From Vulcanimicrobiota bacterium (GTDB taxonomy: Bacteria; Eremiobacterota; Eremiobacteria; Baltobacterales; Baltobacteraceae), in NCBI GenBank assembly GCA_028287545.1, contig JAQBPL010000209.1, positions 1-9,512 on the forward strand: a DNA stretch of 9,512 nucleotides, written 5' to 3'. Positions 5,627 through 9,512 of this stretch are shown here, piece by piece. The notes under the pieces are model-generated. The model worked only from the letters and a program-made list of their open reading frames with translations, searched no databases and was not told the DNA's origin. Each line of letters begins with the position of its first letter. Positions within the stretch are counted from its first letter, which is position 1. The translations under genes and the position numbers were made by a program.

Positions 5627-6392
5627 GATCGAGTACCTCTTTGCCTAGGTACGCATTGCGCACCGTTTCGTCGGCGGCGATCTGCGCCGGCGTCCCTTCG
5701 GCCAGCATCTTGCCGCGGTCGAGCACGGTGATGAAATCGGCGAGGGAAAGAACGACGCGCATGTTGTGCTCCACGAACAGCACGGTGAGTCCGAGCCGCG
5801 TGCGCAGATCGCGAATCACGCCGATGATGCGATCGGTCTCCGCCTCGGCGAGGCCGGCCATCGGCTCGTCGAGCAGCACCAGCACCGGATCGGTCGACAG
5901 GCTCATCGCGATCTCGACCAGGCGCTGAGAGCCGTGCGCGAGCTCGGACACCTGCCGGTCGCGGTGCGCGGTGAGGTTGACGAAGCCGAGCAGCTCGTTG
6001 ACGCGCGCATCGACCGCATCCGCCGCCGGCCCGCGCGGCGTGCGCAGGCGGAAGGCCTGCTTCGCGTGCGCGCGCACGCCCAGCCGGACGTTCTCGCCCA
6101 CCGTCAGTTCGGGGAAGACGCTCGGCGTCTGGAACGTCCGTCCCATCCCCATCACGATGCGCTTCCAATTCAGCGCACGGGTGACGTCCTGGCCCTTGAA
6201 CGTCACGCGCCCGCTCTCCGGGAACGCGTAGCCCGAGATGGCGTTGAAGAACGTCGTCTTGCCCGCGCCGTTCGGACCGATCAGCGCGTGGATCGTCCCC
6301 TCACGCACCGCAATCGAGACGTCGTCGACCGCGCGAACGCCGCCGAACACTTTGACGATGCCGTTTGCCTCGAGCAGAATCGTATCAGCCAC
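5619..6392 (-). CDS. livG: HAAT-family ABC transporter ATPase LivG
   Basis: This is the first ATPase subunit of the branched-chain amino acid type importer, cytoplasmic and membrane-associated, with 257 residues. Motifs: Walker A GPNGAGKTT (39-47), Q-loop Gln88 in GRTFQTP, signature LAHGSQR (151-157), Walker B LVLLDE (171-176) followed by PMAGL, and H-loop His209 in FVEHNM. The His in the signature is characteristic of LivG proteins (commonly LSHGxQ). The C-terminal extension with VRNAYLGKE (244-252) is also diagnostic. The start is GTG at 6392; AAGGGGAG lies just upstream at the right distance, and the N-terminus MADTILLEANGIVKVFGG is typical. It overlaps the end of livM by 8 bases and the start of livF by 8 bases, as in compact liv operons. 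Confidence 0.96.
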   Translation of the reverse strand: MADTILLEANGIVKVFGGVRAVDDVSIAVREGTIHALIGPNGAGKTTFFNAISGYAFPESGRVTFKGQDVTRALNWKRIVMGMGRTFQTPSVFPELTVGENVRLGVRAHAKQAFRLRTPRGPAADAVDARVNELLGFVNLTAHRDRQVSELAHGSQRLVEIAMSLSTDPVLVLLDEPMAGLAEAETDRIIGVIRDLRTRLGLTVLFVEHNMRVVLSLADFITVLDRGKMLAEGTPAQIAADETVRNAYLGKEVLDHV

Positions 6393-7404
6393 CGTGGCTC
6401 CCCTTCGCGACCGGCGCTGCGTCCAACGCGTGATCGGGCGCGTCGTCGCCGGTCACCGCGGCGCGGCGTTTCATGAAGGCGCCGAGCGAGCCGAGGATGC
6501 CCCTTGGGAAGCCGAGGACGCACGCGACGAACAGCGCGCCGAGGATGATCTGCCAACGCGGCGTGATCGTCGAGATGATGTCTTGCCCGATCACGTAGAT
6601 TGTCGATCCGACCAGCGGACCCCAGATCGTGCCGGCGCCGCCGAGGATCATCATGATCACGAAGTAGCCCGACTGATGCCAGTCGAGCATCAGCGGGTAG
6701 GCGAAGTTGATGCTGAGAGCATAGAGCGCGCCGGAGAGACCGGCGAGCGTCGCGGAGATCAGCAGCGCGACGAAGATGAAGCGGTCGGAGTCAAGGCCGA
6801 GATAGCGCACGCGCGCCTCGTTCTGCCGGATCGCGACGAGCGTGCGGCCGAACGGCGAGCGGGCGATGACCCCAAACGCCAGGATCGCCGCCACAAAGAC
6901 GGCGAGCGCGAAATAGTAAAAATGCAACTCGCCGAGCACAACCTGCCCGCCGGGGACGTCCAGCGGCGGCCGAACGACGTTCATCCCATCTTCGCCGCCG
7001 GTGACGTCGGTGAAGCGGTACGCGATGAAGTAGAAGATCTCGCCGAACGCGATCGACAAGAGGCCGAAGTAGATCCCGCGACGGCGCAGGAGAAACGGCG
7101 CCAAAACGAGCGCGCCGAGAAACGCCGCGACCGTCCCGATCGCGATCGCTTCGAGGAAATGAACGTGCCAGTACTTGATCGAGAGCGCGACGCCATAAGC
7201 ACCCAGACCGAAGTACGCGGCGTTTCCAAACGCCGGTAGCCCGGTGAGCCCAAGCAGCAGGTTGACGCTCATCGCGGCGATCGCGTAGATGAGCGCGGCT
7301 GCGACGATGGAGATGTCCAGGTGTATCAGCGGGCCGAGCCACGGTGCACAGGCGAGCAGCGCCACGATGACGATCAGGACGATCATCTGCCCGCGGCGGC
7401 TCAT
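6385..7404 (-). CDS. livM: HAAT-family ABC transporter permease LivM
   Basis: This is one of two membrane subunits that form the translocation path of the branched-chain amino acid type importer. It has 339 residues with many hydrophobic helices. Family landmarks are SVNLLLGLTGLPAFGNAAYF (46-65), TGGEDGM (135-141), the cytoplasmic coupling loop SPFGRTLVAIRQNEARVRYL (183-202), and GGAGTIWGPLVG (255-266). A hydrophilic tail of about 28 residues follows (312-339, Ala- and Asp-rich), probably cytoplasmic and poorly conserved. ATG 7404 overlaps the livH stop in an ATGA arrangement. GAAGG lies 9 bases upstream inside livH, so translation of the two permeases is probably coupled. Nothing in the permease identifies the ligand. 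Confidence 0.96.
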   Translation of the reverse strand: MSRRGQMIVLIVIVALLACAPWLGPLIHLDISIVAAALIYAIAAMSVNLLLGLTGLPAFGNAAYFGLGAYGVALSIKYWHVHFLEAIAIGTVAAFLGALVLAPFLLRRRGIYFGLLSIAFGEIFYFIAYRFTDVTGGEDGMNVVRPPLDVPGGQVVLGELHFYYFALAVFVAAILAFGVIARSPFGRTLVAIRQNEARVRYLGLDSDRFIFVALLISATLAGLSGALYALSINFAYPLMLDWHQSGYFVIMMILGGAGTIWGPLVGSTIYVIGQDIISTITPRWQIILGALFVACVLGFPRGILGSLGAFMKRRAAVTGDDAPDHALDAAPVAKGSHGG

Positions 7405-8273
7405 CCGAAGATGCCTTCTTCGCCGAAGAGCCCGCGCGGTCGAATCATGAGCACCAGCGCCATGAGCACGTACATCGAGACTTCACTCGCGGCCGGGACG
7501 AATAGCGTCGTCATCGAGATCGTAATCCCGATCAGCAAGCCGCCGACGATGCTGCCGAAGAGGCTCCCCATCCCGCCGATGATCACGGTTACGAACGCCG
7601 GCATCAGCAGCTGATTACCGCTGGTCGGCGAGAGCCCCAGCATCCCGGCGGCAAGCACGCCCGCGACCCCGGCCAGGAAGATGCCGAGGCCGAAGTTGAC
7701 CGCGTAGAGCACCTGCGTGTTGGTGCCCAGCGCGGCGATCATCTCCGTGTCCTGCACGGCTGCGCGCAGACGCAGCCCGAATCGTGTGCGCGTCAAGAAC
7801 AGCCAGAGCGCGATCATCGCGACGAGGAGGACGGCGACGATGAAGATTCGGAACGCCGGAAAGTTCATGAACCCGAGCGCGACGCTGCCCGAAAGTGACG
7901 GTGGGCCGGAGAACGGGACGCCGTTCGCGCCCCAGATTTCGCGGTAGATCTCTTCGGCCATCAGCGAGAGACCGAACGTCATCAGCAGGCTGTAAAAGGG
8001 CTCGCGCTTGTAGAGCGGACGCACCAGCGTCCGCTCTACAATGATCCCGACGAGCACGGCGATCAGCGGCGCGACGATCAGCGCCACCCAGAACGGCATC
8101 CCGCGCGAGACGATCGTGAAGGCGAGATAGCCCGCGAGCGTCATGAAGCTTCCGTGCGCCATGTTGATGGTGCCGGTGAGGTTCATGATCAGCGAGAGCC
8201 CGATCGCCACGATCGCGTAAAACGCGCCGAGCACCAGCCCGTTGAAGAGCTGCGGCCCGAGATGCTCGATCAC
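7401..8273 (-). CDS. livH: HAAT-family ABC transporter permease LivH
   Basis: This is the other membrane subunit of the branched-chain amino acid type importer. It has 290 residues, the normal length, and is highly hydrophobic. Family landmarks are GLSLIMNLTGTINMAHGSFM (25-44), RTRFGLRLRAAVQDTEMIAA (162-181, the cytoplasmic coupling loop), and IIGGMGSLFGSIVGG (231-245). The likely start is GTG at 8273, 10 bases after the stop of the binding-protein gene, with no clear Shine-Dalgarno. The next Met (residue 30) would remove the first helix, so GTG is preferred. Codons 78-89 contain a perfect 15-bp inverted repeat, listed separately. The gene overlaps livM by 4 bases. Confidence 0.95.
   Translation of the reverse strand: MIEHLGPQLFNGLVLGAFYAIVAIGLSLIMNLTGTINMAHGSFMTLAGYLAFTIVSRGMPFWVALIVAPLIAVLVGIIVERTLVRPLYKREPFYSLLMTFGLSLMAEEIYREIWGANGVPFSGPPSLSGSVALGFMNFPAFRIFIVAVLLVAMIALWLFLTRTRFGLRLRAAVQDTEMIAALGTNTQVLYAVNFGLGIFLAGVAGVLAAGMLGLSPTSGNQLLMPAFVTVIIGGMGSLFGSIVGGLLIGITISMTTLFVPAASEVSMYVLMALVLMIRPRGLFGEEGIFG
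8008..8041. repeat. Perfect 15-bp inverted repeat inside livH
   Basis: TTGTAGAGCGGACGC (8008-8022) and GCGTCCGCTCTACAA (8027-8041) are exact reverse complements separated by a 4-base loop (ACCA). In the livH mRNA this would be a 34-nt hairpin with no mismatch, at codons 78-89 (IVERTLVRPLYK). The encoded peptide fits the usual permease sequence, so the reading frame and protein look intact. The outer stem depends on an ATT-GTA codon pair (I78, V79), codons ending in A or T that are uncommon in this GC-rich window. The structure is seen directly; any role in pausing, mRNA decay or operon polarity is speculation. Confidence 0.8.
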
Positions 8274-8283
8274 GAGCGTTGAA

Positions 8284-9512
8284 TTACGTGTAACCGAGCT
8301 TGCAGACTTTTTCCTTGTCCGCGATCGTCTGCTCGACGGCTTCGGGAGCCTGAGTGTCGGTGACGTCGAAGAGGTCGAACTTGTCGCCCGGTGTCCCGTT
8401 CGGCCGGATCTTCGCGACCCACATCGGCCACATCAGCTGGTGATCTTCCTTGCGGTAGTAGCCCGTGCCGCTGAAGATCGATTTGAAGCGAACGTTCTCG
8501 ATCGCACGTGCCAGCTTGACGGGATCGGTCGTTTTCGCTTCGGCCATCGCCGTCAGCAGCCGGTCGAGCGTCACGTATCCGAAGCAGTTGCGCGCCGTCG
8601 GCGGTTTGCCGAACCGCTTCGTGCTCTCGGCGACGAAGTCGGTCGCGAGCTTGTTGTTCTTCCCGAGCGTCTTCTCGCTCTTGTAGTACCATTCGACGCC
8701 CCAGTAGCCTTCGCGCGCTTCCGGCGGCAGACCGTAGAGCGGCTCGAGTTCGACCTGCGGCCCGCCGACCGGGTACTTCTTGAGCAGGCCGAACTGGTTC
8801 ATTTGCTTGAGGCAGTTGGTGTAGTCGTCGCCCTGCACCAGCACCAGCACCAGGGTCGGTTTCGCCGCATCGATCTTGGTGAGGTAGGAGCTGAAGTCGG
8901 TCGTTCCGAGCGGGGTGAGCTCGTTGCCGACGATCTCCCCGCCGATCCGCGCCAGCACGTCCTTGAACCCGGTTTCGAGCGCGTGCCCGTACGCGTAGTC
9001 GGGCGTGATCATGAACCATCGCTTGCCGAAGCGCTTCGCCAGCGAATATCCCGTCGCGTGGGTTTCCATCCAGGTGCTGTGGCACGTGCGGAAGACGTTC
9101 CAGTGGCAGCTCTTGCCGGTGACGTCGTCGCTGTGGCCGCCGGAGTCCATGAACAGCGTCCCCAGGGAGTTCGAGACGCCCGCGACCGAGAGCGACACGC
9201 CGCTCGAGACCGTGCCGCAGAGGGCGACGACCTTGTCCTGGTTGACCAGTTTACGCGCTTTTTGCGCGGCCACGCCGGGGTCGTTCTGCTCGTCCTCTTT
9301 GACGAGTTCGACCTTGCGCCCCATCACGCCGCCGCGCTTGTTCCAGGCGTCGGCCGCCATCTGGTAGCCCGCGGTCTCGTTCTCGGCCGGGCCGGCGTAG
9401 ACGCCGGTGTACGGTTCGAGGAGGCCGATCTTCAGCGCATCGGCCGCTTCGCCGATACGCGGAAGGTAGGCGGGAATCCCGAGCGCTGCGGCCGTGCCGG
9501 CTCCGGCGAGCG
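8284..9512 (-). CDS. HAAT-family ABC substrate-binding protein (5' end missing)
   Basis: This is the exported ligand-binding protein of the importer (periplasmic-binding-protein fold, Peripla_BP_6 type). The frame stays open to the right edge, so the ATG at 9360 is internal. Upstream of it 50 more codons are readable, beginning LAGAGTAAALGIPAYL, the hydrophobic core of a Sec or Tat signal peptide. Only about 15-25 residues are likely missing. The mature part begins near ADALKIGLLEPYTGVYAG. Landmarks are GYQMAADAWNKRGGVMGRKV, EDEQNDPGVAAQKARKL, TPDYAYGHALETGF and TTDFSSYLTKI. Six cysteines are visible (98, 135, 143, 233, 309, 403, counted from the first complete codon), more than I expect in this family, so disulfides are possible. 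Branched-chain amino acid, amide, urea or aromatic-acid ligands are all conceivable. It is first of the visible operon genes, 10 bases before livH. Confidence 0.94.
   Translation of the reverse strand, partial: LAGAGTAAALGIPAYLPRIGEAADALKIGLLEPYTGVYAGPAENETAGYQMAADAWNKRGGVMGRKVELVKEDEQNDPGVAAQKARKLVNQDKVVALCGTVSSGVSLSVAGVSNSLGTLFMDSGGHSDDVTGKSCHWNVFRTCHSTWMETHATGYSLAKRFGKRWFMITPDYAYGHALETGFKDVLARIGGEIVGNELTPLGTTDFSSYLTKIDAAKPTLVLVLVQGDDYTNCLKQMNQFGLLKKYPVGGPQVELEPLYGLPPEAREGYWGVEWYYKSEKTLGKNNKLATDFVAESTKRFGKPPTARNCFGYVTLDRLLTAMAEAKTTDPVKLARAIENVRFKSIFSGTGYYRKEDHQLMWPMWVAKIRPNGTPGDKFDLFDVTDTQAPEAVEQTIADKEKVCKLGYT

Noticed and set aside
6064..6079. Perfect 16-bp palindrome GCGTGCGCGCGCACGC inside livG, fully alternating purine-pyrimidine
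   Set aside because: Low-complexity GC alternation is expected by chance in Ala/Arg-rich coding DNA; a Z-DNA role cannot be supported from this alone.
6238..7239. Long plus-strand frame (333 codons) antisense to livG and livM
   Set aside because: Charged low-complexity antisense product of clear liv genes.
8835..8852. Three tandem copies of GCACCA in the binding-protein gene
   Set aside because: It simply encodes a Leu-Val repeat in a beta strand and is too short to be a meaningful tandem array.

Overview
The window is GC-rich bacterial chromosomal DNA, tightly packed with genes, with short or overlapping junctions and some GTG starts. The gene families (sugar and amino-acid ABC importers, a DyP-type peroxidase, a beta-hydroxyacid dehydrogenase, a TMEM175-like channel) suit a free-living heterotroph. 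They do not fix the phylum. The CTTCGACAAGCTC-type palindromic repeats resemble elements I know from several GC-rich groups, so any taxon I named would be a guess. I see no phage, transposase, CRISPR, tRNA or rRNA signal.

Layout, left to right. (1) The 3' part of a MalG-type sugar permease, plus strand (1-549). It is followed one base later by a 143-bp composite inverted-repeat element (551-693) and a likely 55-aa small protein gene (764-931). (2) A minus-strand cluster read from right to left: 3-hydroxyisobutyrate dehydrogenase-family oxidoreductase (3905-3021), DyP-type peroxidase (3010-2096), a single-hairpin copy of the repeat (2051-2084), and a UgpC/MalK-type ABC ATPase (2021-936). The ATPase ends tail to tail against the 55-aa gene. 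(3) A short plus-strand gene for a probable exported 108-aa protein (3971-4297), divergent from the dehydrogenase and overlapping the next gene at its stop codon. (4) A long minus-strand operon: Tat- or Sec-exported substrate-binding protein (cut by the right edge), livH, livM, livG, livF, then a TMEM175-like six-helix channel gene 7 bases after livF.

How they work together. SBP-LivH-LivM-LivG-LivF is a complete HAAT-type importer: a periplasmic or extracytoplasmic binding protein, two permeases and two ATPases. The ligand could be a branched-chain amino acid or another amide or small organic acid; sequence alone does not say. The channel gene is probably cotranscribed with it. The UgpC-type ATPase would energise a sugar importer, and the convergent MalG-type permease is an obvious candidate partner, although the two are not in one operon.

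I did not find a convincing previously undescribed system. The points most worth a second look are a perfect 15-bp inverted repeat inside livH, the paired CTTCGAC-type palindromes, the channel gene joined to the liv operon, and the two small unrecognised proteins. No gene-free stretch exceeds 300 bases.
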